This document shows positions 41,849 to 52,957 of a DNA stretch of 64,000 nucleotides, one piece after another. The notes under the pieces were generated by a model, which made no database searches, was not told the DNA's origin, and worked only from the letters and a program-made list of their open reading frames with translations. A program made the position numbers and the translations under genes. This DNA comes from Rhodoferax sp. (GTDB lineage Bacteria; Pseudomonadota; Gammaproteobacteria; Burkholderiales; Burkholderiaceae_C), in assembly GCA_019449595.1 (NCBI GenBank), contig JAGRPL010000006.1:186001-250000 (forward strand), written 5' to 3'. The stretch's first letter is position 1. Each line of letters starts with the position of its first letter.

Positions 41849-41883
41849 GTCAATTGGGGGCGGGCGCGGCACAGTGTCCGACC

Positions 41884-42555
41884 ATGAGCGCCATACAAAC
41901 TCTCCTGTCCAGCTGCCCCGTTGAAACGGCCGCCAAGGGTACGGTATTGCGGCGGCGTACCGTCGAACTCGACGATGTGCTGTACATCGAGTCCGGCCGC
42001 GTGCTGACCGGCGTGATCGGCGAGGGCGATGAAGCCGACCTGATGGAGCACCAGCTGGGCGCTACGGAAGGCCCCAAATGGCTGAGCCTGCCGGCAGCCG
42101 TGCTGGATCGGCCCAGCGTGGTGGACGCCGTGGCCCAGACACCGGTGCAGTTCCGCCGGGTGCCCGTTGCGCAGTTCCGCGCCTGCCTGGATACCTGTGC
42201 CGAGAGTGCGCGCTCCATTCTGGGCGCCATGGCCCTGGCCCACCGCCAGCAAATCGAGCTCGCCGTCAGTCGCCTGGCCAAGGACGCCGAAGCGCGCTGC
42301 GCCGAGTGGTTGCTGAGCCAGGCCCAGGACAGTGACAAGGGCGGCTGCTCGGTGCACCTGCAGCAGCGCAAGCGGGCCATTGCGGCCCATCTGGGCATTG
42401 CTCCGGAAACCCTCTCCCGCGTGCTGCGCCACATGCGCGAGCGCAGCCTCATCAGCGGCTCCGGCCGGGTGGTGAATCTGGTGGACCCCCGCGGCCTGCG
42501 CGCTTTGGCGGGCATCAGCGCGGCGCCAGCCCCCTGCGGCTGCGGCCTGGCCTGA
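41884..42555 (+). CDS. Crp/Fnr-family transcriptional regulator
   Basis: 223 residues from MSAIQTLLSS. A cyclic-nucleotide-fold sensor (1-140) precedes a Crp-type helix-turn-helix (QQRKRAIAAHLGIAPETLSRVLRHMRERSLI). The N-terminal Cys cluster of Fnr is missing, so it is not an iron-sulfur oxygen sensor of that type; the Cys residues at the end (CGCG) are not a known cluster. An NO-responsive DNR-like or metabolic role is possible. It is flanked by glycerate kinase and the convergent TRAP genes. Confidence 0.85.
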   Translation: MSAIQTLLSSCPVETAAKGTVLRRRTVELDDVLYIESGRVLTGVIGEGDEADLMEHQLGATEGPKWLSLPAAVLDRPSVVDAVAQTPVQFRRVPVAQFRACLDTCAESARSILGAMALAHRQQIELAVSRLAKDAEARCAEWLLSQAQDSDKGGCSVHLQQRKRAIAAHLGIAPETLSRVLRHMRERSLISGSGRVVNLVDPRGLRALAGISAAPAPCGCGLA

Positions 42556-42562
42556 TTCCCGG

Positions 42563-43861
42563 TTACAGGGTCTTGTAGCCCATCGTCTGCGGCAGCCACA
42601 GCACGATCTGTGGGAACACCGTCATGGCGAGCAGCAACAGCAGCAGCATCACCAGGAATGGCCAGCCCTCCTTCAGCATCTCGCCAATGGGAATGCCGGT
42701 GAGCGCCTTGGTGACGAACAGCAGCATGCCAAAGGGCGGGTGAATCAGCCCGATCATCATGTTGAGCACCACCAGCACGCCAAAGTGCACCAGGTCCACG
42801 CCCAGCAGCCGTGCCGCCGGCAGCAGCATGGGCACGAACACCAGCAGCAGCACCGACACATCCAGAAAACAGCCCAGCACCAGAAACATCACATTCACCA
42901 GCAGCAGGAACTTGAGCTGCGACAGCTGCATGCTGTCGACCCACTGCGCCATGGCCTGCGGTACGCCCTCGGCGGTGAAGGCGTAGTTGAGCATGAACGA
43001 GCCCGCCAGAATCAGGGTGATGACCGCGCTGGCGCGGGTGGACTCCAGCACCACGTTCCAGAAGCTGCGCCAGCTCAGTGCCCGAAAGACCAGGGCCGCC
43101 AGGATCAGCGCATGCAGGGCCGCCACGGCCGCCGCTTCGGTGGGCGTGAAGACGCCGGAGTAGATGCCGCCCAACAGCACGATGGGCATGGACAGCGGCA
43201 GCGCGCCGCGAAACACCAGGCCGGCCCACTCCGAGCGGGGCACCGGCTCGTCGCGCGGCATGTTGCGCTTGACGGCAATCACCTGCACCACGCCCATCAT
43301 CAGCGCGGCCATCAGGAAGCCCGGCACCACGCCGCCCAGGAACAGGGCGCCCACGGAGGCCCCGGACACCAGCGCATAGATCACCATCGGAATGCTGGGA
43401 GGAATGATGGGCCCCAGCGTGGCGCTGGCCACCACCACGGCGCCAGCAAAACCGCGGGAGTATTCCGGCTTCTTGAGCATCTGGCGGATAGTCACCAGCC
43501 CCGGGCCGGCGGCATCGGCAATGGCGCTGCCGCTCATGCCGGAGAAGATCACGCTGACCAGAATGTCCACTTGCGCCAGGCCACCGCGCAGGCGCCCCAC
43601 CAGGATGCGGCAGAAGTCGAACAGGCGCTCGCTCACGGTGCCGGCATTCATGATGTTGGCGGCGAACACAAACAGCGGCACGGCCAGCAGCACGTAGCTG
43701 TTGTACAGGCCGTTGCTGACCTGCTCGGCCACCAGGCCCAGGTCCTGGTGCTTGACCAGCAGGTAGGCAAAGCCCGAGGCCAGCATGGAGAAGCCGATGG
43801 ACATGCGCAGCAGCATGCCAGCCACCAGCACGCAGACGAGAACGGTAATACCAAGGGTCAT
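42563..43861 (-). CDS. dctM: TRAP transporter large permease (DctM)
   Basis: 432 residues from MTLGITVLVCVLV. About twelve hydrophobic segments and DctM blocks (LAVPLFVFAANIMNAGTVSERLF, SVIFSGMSGSAIADAAG, ASATLGPIIPPSIPMVIYALVSG, GGIYSGVFTPTEAAAVAALHAL) are clear. It forms the sodium-driven channel with DctQ for uptake of a carboxylate-bearing solute. The gene order is dctP-dctQ-dctM on the minus strand with close spacing. Confidence 0.94.
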   Translation of the reverse strand: MTLGITVLVCVLVAGMLLRMSIGFSMLASGFAYLLVKHQDLGLVAEQVSNGLYNSYVLLAVPLFVFAANIMNAGTVSERLFDFCRILVGRLRGGLAQVDILVSVIFSGMSGSAIADAAGPGLVTIRQMLKKPEYSRGFAGAVVVASATLGPIIPPSIPMVIYALVSGASVGALFLGGVVPGFLMAALMMGVVQVIAVKRNMPRDEPVPRSEWAGLVFRGALPLSMPIVLLGGIYSGVFTPTEAAAVAALHALILAALVFRALSWRSFWNVVLESTRASAVITLILAGSFMLNYAFTAEGVPQAMAQWVDSMQLSQLKFLLLVNVMFLVLGCFLDVSVLLLVFVPMLLPAARLLGVDLVHFGVLVVLNMMIGLIHPPFGMLLFVTKALTGIPIGEMLKEGWPFLVMLLLLLLAMTVFPQIVLWLPQTMGYKTL

Positions 43862-43875
43862 AGCAGCTTCAAAGA

Positions 43876-44355
43876 TCAGAGTCGCAGTTCGGCGTCCAGC
43901 CCGACGCCGCGCACGGCCTGCCAGATGGCCCGGGCACTGCGCACCACCAGGGCGGCCATCAGCAGCACAAAGGGCAGGTACACCCACATCAGTGGCACGT
44001 CCAGTACCGGCGTGCCTTCGCGGGCCATGAAATGCACGTAGTCCCAGCTGGCGGGCAGCCCCACCAGGGCCAGACCTCCAATGAGCCCGTTGCCCACGAT
44101 CTGCATGGCCTGGCGGGTGCGCCGGCCCACGCTGTTCCACACCAGGTCGAACACCACGTGCTCGCGCTCGGGCACCATCACCGCGGCGGCCCAGAGGATG
44201 ACCCAGATGTAGAGCACGACGGCCGCCTCGTCGGTCCAGGGCAGCGGCTGGTTGAAGCCGAAGCGCGCCGCGATCTGGATGATGAAGACGACAAACAGCG
44301 CCAGAAACAGGCCGCCGCCAACCGCGTTGGCAGCGCGTTGCAGCCAGCGGGTCAT
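43876..44355 (-). CDS. dctQ: TRAP transporter small permease (DctQ)
   Basis: 159 residues with four membrane helices and the family block FGFNQPLPWTDEAAVVLYIWVILWAAAVMV followed by EREHVVFDLVW. It partners DctM. Its start overlaps the binding-protein gene stop by 4 bp. Confidence 0.92.
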   Translation of the reverse strand: MTRWLQRAANAVGGGLFLALFVVFIIQIAARFGFNQPLPWTDEAAVVLYIWVILWAAAVMVPEREHVVFDLVWNSVGRRTRQAMQIVGNGLIGGLALVGLPASWDYVHFMAREGTPVLDVPLMWVYLPFVLLMAALVVRSARAIWQAVRGVGLDAELRL

Positions 44356-45359
44356 GAGCGGGTGGCGTTGATGCGCTCGACCAGGCCCTTGGGCCAGACC
44401 TTGGCGTAGTCCGAAGCCTGGTAGGTGGCCTGCACCGATTTGCGGAAGGCCTCCACATCGGGCACGGTGACTTTCAGGCCTTCCTTCTTGAAGAAGTCCA
44501 CCAACTGCGATTCTTCTTTGATGCGGTTCTCGTTGTTGTACACGGCGGCGGCCTGGGCCGCGGCGCTCACCTTCTGCCGCTGCGCCGGCGTCAGGGTGTG
44601 CAGGCTCCGGTTGGAGATGGCAATGAACAGGCTGTCGACCAGGTGGCTGGTCAGCACGATCTGCTGCGTCACCTCGTAGAACTTGGCGGCGCGCACGCTG
44701 GGCAGCGGGTTGTCCTGGCCGTCAATCGTGCCGGTCTTCAGGCCCAGGTACACCTCGCCAAACGCCAGCGGCGTGGCGGTGGCGCCCAGGGCATTGCCCA
44801 GGAACAGCCATTCCTTGGAGCCCGGCATGCGCAGCTTGATGCCCTTGAGGTCCGCCGGGGTCTTGACCGTGCGGGCCTCGCGCAGGTTGACCTGGCGGGT
44901 GCCCAGGTAGCAGGTGGACAGGGGGGTGATGTCCATCTTGTCGGCCACCGTCTTGAACAGCTCGGCGCCAATGGGGCCGTTGAACACCTTTTGCTGGTGC
45001 GCCGGGTCGCGCACCATGTAGCCGGCGGTGAACACCGAGAACTCGGGCACCAGCTTGGCAATGTCGAACGCCGAGACCGAGGTCAGCTCCAGGTTGCCGC
45101 GCGCCATGGCGGTGGGCTCGGTGCCCTGCTTGAACAGCGCGCCGTTGAGGTTGATCTGCACGTCGAATTCGCCGGGCGCGCTTTTCTCCAGCGCGTCCTT
45201 GAACACGGTCCACATCTTGGCGTGCCAGTCGTCCGGCACGGCGGGCGTGGAGATGCGCAGCACGGTCTTGGTCTGGGCGACAGCGGGCAGTGCCAGGGTG
45301 CTGAGGGCAGCAGCCGCGCCCAGCAGGGTGCGGCGCTTCAAGGAACGGGACGTTGGCAT
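44352..45359 (-). CDS. dctP: TRAP transporter substrate-binding protein (DctP family)
   Basis: 335 residues from MPTSRSLKRRTLL. A Tat-like signal (RSLKRRTLLGAAAALSTLALPAVAQ) directs it to the periplasm. DctP features include the carboxylate-binding Arg in LRMPGSKEWLFLGNALGATATPLAFGEVYLGLKTGTIDGQDNP. It lies inside the purine island, so a ureido or keto acid from purine breakdown is possible, but the sequence alone does not define the ligand. Confidence 0.92.
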   Translation of the reverse strand: MPTSRSLKRRTLLGAAAALSTLALPAVAQTKTVLRISTPAVPDDWHAKMWTVFKDALEKSAPGEFDVQINLNGALFKQGTEPTAMARGNLELTSVSAFDIAKLVPEFSVFTAGYMVRDPAHQQKVFNGPIGAELFKTVADKMDITPLSTCYLGTRQVNLREARTVKTPADLKGIKLRMPGSKEWLFLGNALGATATPLAFGEVYLGLKTGTIDGQDNPLPSVRAAKFYEVTQQIVLTSHLVDSLFIAISNRSLHTLTPAQRQKVSAAAQAAAVYNNENRIKEESQLVDFFKKEGLKVTVPDVEAFRKSVQATYQASDYAKVWPKGLVERINATRS

Positions 45360-45445
45360 AGGGGGGCTCGGTGCAAAGGCGTGCGTACGGTGCACGCCGA
45401 AAACGAAACCCGCAGTGTATTACTCTCTGCAGGCCGGGCATTGGA

Positions 45446-45670
45446 TCAAGTTTCCGTATTGCCTATTAAGGACTTCCGAATATTCGCCAGAAGAGTTTCA
45501 TCAATTTTTCTCAAGCGAAAAATTGGAAAGGTAAGGGCAACATTTCGCCCTTTATAAGTTCCTCGAACGACACATCGACTCGCATCCTGCTCTTCCTTTT
45601 GATAGCTTATAAAGGCAAAGCCCTCAAACTCTTTGCAGATCACGGCAATGGCTTGATCGATGTTCAACAT
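45446..45670 (-). CDS. Small hypothetical protein
   Basis: 74 residues, MLNIDQAIAVICKEFEGF onward, lower in GC than its surroundings. It has mixed alpha/beta character without signal or membrane segment. It lies 15 bp after a lipoprotein gene on the same strand. I recognise no family. Confidence 0.5.
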   Translation of the reverse strand: MLNIDQAIAVICKEFEGFAFISYQKEEQDASRCVVRGTYKGRNVALTFPIFRLRKIDETLLANIRKSLIGNTET

Positions 45671-45685
45671 AGTTCGCTTTTCAAG

Positions 45686-46168
45686 TTACTTGACGTTTAG
45701 TTGCGTCCTAAGTGATCGAGAGGTCACTTCTGCGTCGTAGACCATCCCCGAGATTGGCGGTTTTTCCTTAAAAGTGAGGATTGTCAAAACAGGTGTCGGG
45801 AAAGCTATATAGAAGGTTTGTCCACCGTATGTTTGAGCAGTTCCAGTAGCTCCATACTTGTTGCCGGCGATGTTCATCGTGGTGGTTTTTGGGGTCGTGT
45901 AATTCATTCCAGCACTCTGATCAGCGGAATCAACGATCACGAAATGTTTAAACCCTTTTTCAAGGGTCAAATCCGCCGCCCTCAAAAGTGCAAGATCCGC
46001 TGCTTGGGATTTGCTTGTATATCCATTTGCCTCAACTGTGATTCGGAAACTGTTCTCGCTGAGTTGAACATCTTTATATCCACCACCACCAAGATAGCTG
46101 TACGGCTGGTACGAAGTTGAACACGCTGAGACGAGTGCAACCAAAGTCAAAGCAAACAGTTTTTTCAT
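45686..46168 (-). CDS. CC0125/CC1285-type lipoprotein
   Basis: 160 residues with a lipoprotein signal (MKKLFALTLVALVSAC). The body has the features YLGGGGYKDVQLSENSFRITVEANGY, then AADLALLRAADLTLEKGFKHFVIV, typical of small outer-membrane lipoproteins annotated as the CC0125/CC1285 family. Base composition is AT-richer than adjacent genes, suggesting separate ancestry. Function unknown. Confidence 0.75.
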   Translation of the reverse strand: MKKLFALTLVALVSACSTSYQPYSYLGGGGYKDVQLSENSFRITVEANGYTSKSQAADLALLRAADLTLEKGFKHFVIVDSADQSAGMNYTTPKTTTMNIAGNKYGATGTAQTYGGQTFYIAFPTPVLTILTFKEKPPISGMVYDAEVTSRSLRTQLNVK

Positions 46169-46441
46169 TTTTCATTCCCTTAAAAAAGCGACCAATCACA
46201 CTGACCATTTATTCCAATTGCAGATGATCTCTCGATCGCCTGCAACGAGAATTCGCTTGACGCTCATTGAGCGTGGAGTTCGGAGACTTTAATCCCAAAT
46301 TCGGATGGTTTGGCAGCGATATGGGTGACCAACAGCAATTGGCCCCAAACAGCTAATCGGACTGGGTTCTCGCATGACTGCTTCTCCTTCGAAATTTGCC
46401 TGGTAGAACAGACGTGCATCAGCCTGCTTTCGGCCTATGCT
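46169..46441. other. Gene-free AT-richer gap
   Basis: 273 bp between the lipoprotein gene and the end of xdhB. It contains a short hairpin ACGCTC-ATT-GAGCGT at 46260-46274. No ORF with support, RNA gene or clear promoter was seen, other than whatever drives the lipoprotein gene from its left part. Confidence 0.4.
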
Positions 46442-48759
46442 TCACCCCGCCAGTGCCCTGAGCACATTCTCCGCCGTAGCCGGCGCCGTCAGCCGCACCG
46501 GCCCGCCGTTACCCGCTGACGCAATCGCGTCGCGCAGCGCCTCGTACACGCTAATGGCCAGCATGAAGGGCGGCTCGCCCACGGCCTTGCTGCCGTAGAC
46601 GTTGTCCTCGCGGTTGGGCTCGGGCCAGAGGTCGATGTGGAAGTGCGCCGGCACGTCCCCGGCGGTCGGAATCTTGTAGGTGCTGGGCGCGTGCGTGGTC
46701 AGCAGGCCCTGGTCGTTCCACACCAGTTGCTCGGTGGTGAGCCAGCCCATGCCCTGCACGAAGCCGCCTTCGATCTGGCCGATGTCGATGGCCGGATTGA
46801 TGCTGTGGCCCACGTCGTGCAGGATGTCCACCTTGAGCACGCGGCTCTCGCCGGTGAGGGTGTCGATGGCCACCTCGGTGCAGGCGGCGCCGTAGGCGAA
46901 ATAGAAGAAGGGGCGCCCGGTGAGCGTGGTCTTGTCGTAGTGGATCTTGGGCGTGCGGTAGAAGCCGTCGCTCCAGAGCTGGATGCGGTTGGCGTAGGCC
47001 TGGGCCACCACGTCGTCGAAGCGGCGGGTGGTCTTGGGCGAGATGACCTGGCCGTCCTGGAAGCGGATGGCGCCGGCGCCGCAGCCGTCCAGCCCGCACA
47101 CAAACGCGGCCAGGTTGTCGCGCACGTGGCGGGCGGCAAACTGGGCGGCGCGGCCATTGAGGTCGGTGCCGCTGGAGGCCGCCGTGGCCGATGCGTTCGG
47201 CACCTTGCCGGTGTCGCTGGCGGTGCACAGCACGCGCGCGAACGGCACGCCCAGTTCGTCGGCCACGATCTGCGCCACCTTGGTGTTCAGGCCCTGGCCC
47301 ATTTCGGTGCCGCCGTGGTTCACCTGCACGCTGCCGTCGGTGTACACATGCACCAGGGCGCCGGCCTGGTTGAACAGCGTGGCGGTGAAGCTGATGCCGA
47401 ACTTGACCGGCGTGATGGCAATGCCGCGCTTGAGCACCGGGCTCGTCAAATTCCATGCCGAAATGGCTGCTACACGGCTTCGGTACTGCGCAGACAGCTC
47501 CAGTTTTGATAGCAGAGGCTGAAGGATGTTGTCTTCCACCCGCATCTGGTAGTGGGTGGTGTCGCGCCGGGCACCGGACCCTGCGATGGCTTCGCTGCTG
47601 TACAGGTTGCGCAGGCGCACATCCAGCGGGTCCATGTCCAGCGCACGGGCGATGTCGCCCATGATGGTCTCGATCACGATTACGCCCTGCGGCCCGCCAA
47701 AGCCGCGAAACGCGGTGTGGCTCTGGGTGTTCGTCTTGCAGCGGTAGGAGGCAATCTCCACGTCCGACAGGTAGTAGGCGTTGTCGGCGTGGAAGAGGGC
47801 GCGGTCGGCCACCGGCCCGGAGAGGTCTGCACTGAAGCCGCAGTTGGCGGCCATTACCAGCTTGAGCGCGGTCAGGCGCCCGGTGGCGTCAAAGCCGGCG
47901 GTGTAGTCGAAGGTGAAGGGGTGGCGCTTGCCGGTGATGAGGAAGTCGTCGTCGCGGTCCAGCCGCAGCTTCACCGGGCAGTGCAGCTTGTGCGCGGCAA
48001 CGGCGGCCCACACCGCCAGGTGCCCGGCCTGCGTTTCCTTGCCGCCAAAGCCGCCGCCCATGCGCCGGCACTCCACGCGCACGGCGTGGTTGTCCAGCCC
48101 CAGGGCGTGGGCCACCCAGTGCTGTACCTCGCCGGGGTGCTGCGTGCTGCTGTGAATGAGCCACTGGTTCTGTTCCTGCGGCAGGGCGTACGCCACCTGG
48201 CCTTCCAGGTAGAAATGTTCCTGGCCCCCCACCTCCAGCGTGCCGTCCAGGCGGTGCGGCGCGCCAGCCAGGGCGGCGCTGGCATCGCCCCGGCGCACGA
48301 ACACCGGGGGCAGCACATAGCTCTGGGCCGTGAGCGCGTCCCGTACGGTCAGGATGGCGGGCAGGGCTTCGATGCGCAGCGCAACCGCGCGCGCGGCGCG
48401 GCGCGCCTGCACCAGGCTGCGGGCGACCACCAGGCCGACGACCTGGCCAACATACTGCACAGTGTCGACGGCAAACACCGGCTCGTCGCCGGCAAAGGCG
48501 GCCAGCATGGGGTCGCCCGGAATGTCGGCGGCCAGCACCACGTCCACCACGCCGGGCAGGGCCCGCGCGGCGGCGGTGTCCACGCCCAGCAGACGGCCAT
48601 GCGCCACCGTGGACAGGATGGGCGCGGCGTGCAGCGTGCCGCGCAGCTCTGGAATGTCGTCCACGTAGCGGGCGCTGCCGGCCACGTGCGCGGCGGCGCT
48701 CTCGTGCGCCAGCGCGGTGCCGCTGGCACCCCGGTGGAGTGGCGAAGCCGGGCGGGCCG

Positions 48760-48763
<4 letters not shown>
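46442..48763 (-). CDS. xdhB: Xanthine dehydrogenase molybdenum-binding subunit XdhB
   Basis: 773 residues from MTARPASPLHRG, whose ATG overlaps the xdhA stop. The N-terminal a/b hammerhead (HVAGSARYVDDIPELRGTLH) and the molybdopterin domains follow: QEHFYLEGQVAYA, RRMGGGFGGKET, TAFRGFGGPQG and, near the end, the catalytic Glu in AVGEPPFMLA. It hydroxylates hypoxanthine and xanthine to urate. A 27-bp repeat copy encodes the peptide LLSKLELSAQ within it. Confidence 0.95.
47487..47513 (-). repeat. 27-bp interspersed repeat, copy 5 (inside xdhB)
   Basis: Minus-strand copy beginning GCTATCAAAACTGGAGC and ending TCTGCGCA. Read in frame it gives LSKLELSAQ, nearly the peptide made by copy 6 in xdhA. 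Confidence 0.7.
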
Positions 48764-50244
<1,481 letters not shown>

Positions 50245-50358
50245 GGGCACTAGCATAGAGCACAATTTCACCCCTTGCAGGGGCTGGCCGGTGTGGCCGG
50301 CATGAGCGTGTACAGTGAGCGCCTGCAACCCAAAACAACGAGCAGAATTTCCTCCAGC

Positions 50359-51900
50359 ATGGCAATCCCCAGACTCCAATTAACGGGCATCACCAAGGCG
50401 TACCCCGGCGTGGTGGCCAACAGCGACGTGTCGCTGACCGTCATGCCCGGCGAAATCCATGCCGTGCTGGGCGAGAACGGCGCCGGCAAATCGACCCTGA
50501 TGAAAATCATCTACGGCGCCGTCAAGCCCGATGCCGGCGAGGTGCGCATCAACGGCCAGGTGATGCAGATCCGCAACCCCAAGGAAGCGCGGGCCAACGG
50601 CATCAACATGGTGTTCCAGCACTTCAACCTGTTCGACACCATGACCGTGGCCGAGAACGTGTGGCTGGGGCTGACGCGCAGCTCGCTGGAGCAGGTCAGC
50701 GCCGCCATCCAGGGCAAGGCCGCCGAATACGGGCTGGACGTGGACCCGGCGCGCCCGGTGCACACGCTCAGCGTGGGCGAGATGCAGCGGGTGGAGATCA
50801 TCCGCGCCCTGCTGACCCGCCCGGAGCTGCTGATCCTGGACGAGCCCACCTCGGTGCTCACGCCCCAGGCGGTGGAGAAACTCTTTGTGGTGCTCAGGAA
50901 GCTTGCCAGCGAGGGCTGCAGCATCCTCTATATCAGCCACAAGCTGCATGAAATCCGCGCGCTGTGCACCGCCTGCACCGTGCTGCGCGGCGGCAAGGTC
51001 ACCGGCGTGTGCGATCCATCGCAGGAATCCAATGCCTCGCTGTCGCGCCTGATGATCGGTGCCGAGCCGCCCCTGCTGGAGCGCCGGGTGCGCCAGGCCG
51101 GCGCGCCGGTGCTGACGGTCAAGGGCCTGAGCCTGCCGCGCGAGGACCAGTTTGGCGTGGACCTGCACGGCATCGACCTGCAGGTGCGCGCCGGCGAGGT
51201 GGTCGGTGTGGCCGGCGTGTCCGGCAACGGCCAGAAGGAATTGCTGTATGCCCTGTCGGGCGAGGACACGCGCGCGCCCCGGGGCAGCGTGCATGTGGGC
51301 GCGGTGGACGTGGCCGCGCTGCACCCGGGCCAGCGGCGCCAGCTGGGCCTGCACTTCGTGCCCGAGGAGCGGCTGGGGCGCGGCGCGGTGCCTACGCTGA
51401 GCCTGGCCCACAACCTGCTGCTCACGCGTACCGAGTCCGTTTCCATGCCCCGTTTTGCCGGCGGCTGGATCCGGCTGCGCAAGCTGGAGGCCCATGCCGC
51501 GCGCCTCATCAAGCAGTTCATGGTCAAGGCGAGCGGGCCGCAATCGGCCGCCCGTGCGCTGTCGGGCGGCAACCTGCAGAAGTTCATCGTGGGCCGCGAG
51601 ATCGACGCGCAGCCCACGCTGCTCATCGTGTCGCAGCCCACCTGGGGGGTGGATGTGGGCGCTGCGGCGCAGATTCGCGGGGAACTGCTGGCCCTGCGCG
51701 ACGCCGGTTGCGCCGTGCTGGTGGTGAGCGAAGAACTGGACGAATTGTTTGAAGTGTGCGACCGGCTGCATGTGATTGCACGCGGGCGGCTGTCGCCGTC
51801 GGTACCGGTTGCCGAAGCATCGGTGGAAAAAATGGGGGAATGGATGAGTGGCTTGTGGACGGCGGCCGATCAGGGTGGGGTGCAACATGCTCAAGCTTGA
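50359..51900 (+). CDS. Nucleoside-type ABC transporter ATP-binding protein (two ABC domains)
   Basis: 513 residues from MAIPRLQLTG. The first ABC domain has Walker A GENGAGKST, signature LSVGEMQRVEI and Walker B LLILDEPTSVL. The second has a degenerate P-loop (GVSGNGQKE) with LSGGNLQKFIVGRE, as in RbsA/YufO-type ATPases. With the two permeases and BMP lipoprotein that follow, it forms a YufO/NupO-like nucleoside importer. Its divergence from xdhAB suggests supply of purine nucleosides to that pathway. Confidence 0.92.
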   Translation: MAIPRLQLTGITKAYPGVVANSDVSLTVMPGEIHAVLGENGAGKSTLMKIIYGAVKPDAGEVRINGQVMQIRNPKEARANGINMVFQHFNLFDTMTVAENVWLGLTRSSLEQVSAAIQGKAAEYGLDVDPARPVHTLSVGEMQRVEIIRALLTRPELLILDEPTSVLTPQAVEKLFVVLRKLASEGCSILYISHKLHEIRALCTACTVLRGGKVTGVCDPSQESNASLSRLMIGAEPPLLERRVRQAGAPVLTVKGLSLPREDQFGVDLHGIDLQVRAGEVVGVAGVSGNGQKELLYALSGEDTRAPRGSVHVGAVDVAALHPGQRRQLGLHFVPEERLGRGAVPTLSLAHNLLLTRTESVSMPRFAGGWIRLRKLEAHAARLIKQFMVKASGPQSAARALSGGNLQKFIVGREIDAQPTLLIVSQPTWGVDVGAAAQIRGELLALRDAGCAVLVVSEELDELFEVCDRLHVIARGRLSPSVPVAEASVEKMGEWMSGLWTAADQGGVQHAQA

Positions 51901-52957
51901 ATCCCGGCCCCAACCTTCGCGCCTGTGGAGCTACGCCTCGCCCGTGCTGGCACTGGCGTGCACGGTCGTCATCGGCGTCGTGCTGTTTGCGCTGCTGGGC
52001 AAGGACCCGGTGCGCGGCCTGCAGATCTTCTTCTGGGAGCCCATCCGCAGCGGCTATGCGCTCGGTGAGCTGGTGGTCAAGGCCACGCCGCTGCTGCTGA
52101 TCGCGCTGGGCCTGGCGGTGTGCTTTCGCTCCAACGTGTGGAACATCGGCGCCGAGGGCCAGTACATCCTGGGCGCGATTGCCGCCAGCGGCATCGCCCT
52201 GCAGGCCGACAGCAGCACCGGGGGCTGGATTGTGGTGCCCGTGCTGCTGGCCGGTGTGCTGGGCGGCATGGTGTGGGCTGGCATCACCGCGCTGCTGCGC
52301 GACCGTTTCAACGCCAATGAAATCCTGGTGAGCCTGATGCTGGTGTACGTGGCCGTGCAGGTGCTCGGGTATCTGGTTTTCGGCCCCTGGAAAGACCCGA
52401 TGGGCTACAACTTCCCCCAGACCAAGAGCTTCGAAGCCGTTACCCGCATTCCCCGCCTGTTTGCCGGTTCGCGCATGAACATCGGGCTGCTGTTCGCCCT
52501 GCTGGGTGTGGCCGGCATCTGGGTGTTCCTGTTTCGCACCCGTGCCGGCTTTGCCCTCCAGGTGGGCGGGCTGGCGCCGGCTGCGGCGCGCTACGCCGGG
52601 TTTTCCTCGCGCCGCGCCCTGTGGACGGCGCTGCTGATCTCCGGGGGCATGGCGGGTCTGGCCGGTGCGCTGGAGGTGGCCGGCCCCATCGGCCAGCTCA
52701 CGCCCTACGTGCCGGCGGGCTATGGTTTCGCCGCCATCATCGTGGCCTATGTGGGGCGCCTGCACCCGGTGGGCATGGTGTTCTCGGCCATTCTCATGAG
52801 CATGTTCTACATCGGCGGTGAGCTGGCGCAGTCGCGCCTGGGCCTGCCCAAATCGCTCACGGGCGTGTTCCAGGGGCTGCTGCTGTTTACCCTGCTGGCC
52901 TGCGACACCCTGGTGAATTACCGGCTGCGCTGGCTGGCCGATGGAGGAAAGAAATAA
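51887..52957 (+). CDS. Nucleoside-type ABC transporter permease 1
   Basis: 356 residues from MLKLESRPQPSR; it overlaps the ATPase gene by 14 bp. About ten membrane helices and the family motif VWNIGAEGQYILGAIAAS place it in the BPD_transp_2 group with YufP/NupP. The last part (YVPAGYGFAAIIVAYVGRLHPVGM) is the conserved EAA-like region that contacts the ATPase. Confidence 0.92.
   Translation: MLKLESRPQPSRLWSYASPVLALACTVVIGVVLFALLGKDPVRGLQIFFWEPIRSGYALGELVVKATPLLLIALGLAVCFRSNVWNIGAEGQYILGAIAASGIALQADSSTGGWIVVPVLLAGVLGGMVWAGITALLRDRFNANEILVSLMLVYVAVQVLGYLVFGPWKDPMGYNFPQTKSFEAVTRIPRLFAGSRMNIGLLFALLGVAGIWVFLFRTRAGFALQVGGLAPAAARYAGFSSRRALWTALLISGGMAGLAGALEVAGPIGQLTPYVPAGYGFAAIIVAYVGRLHPVGMVFSAILMSMFYIGGELAQSRLGLPKSLTGVFQGLLLFTLLACDTLVNYRLRWLADGGKK

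Noticed and set aside
39599..41872. 757-codon minus-strand ORF opposite glycerate kinase and out of frame with LysE
   Set aside because: Both the LysE-family and MOFRL genes have full family motifs; this frame has none.
45579..45605. Possible seventh copy of the 27-bp repeat on the minus strand
   Set aside because: The first ten bases match (GCTATCAAAA), but the rest aligns poorly, so chance cannot be excluded.
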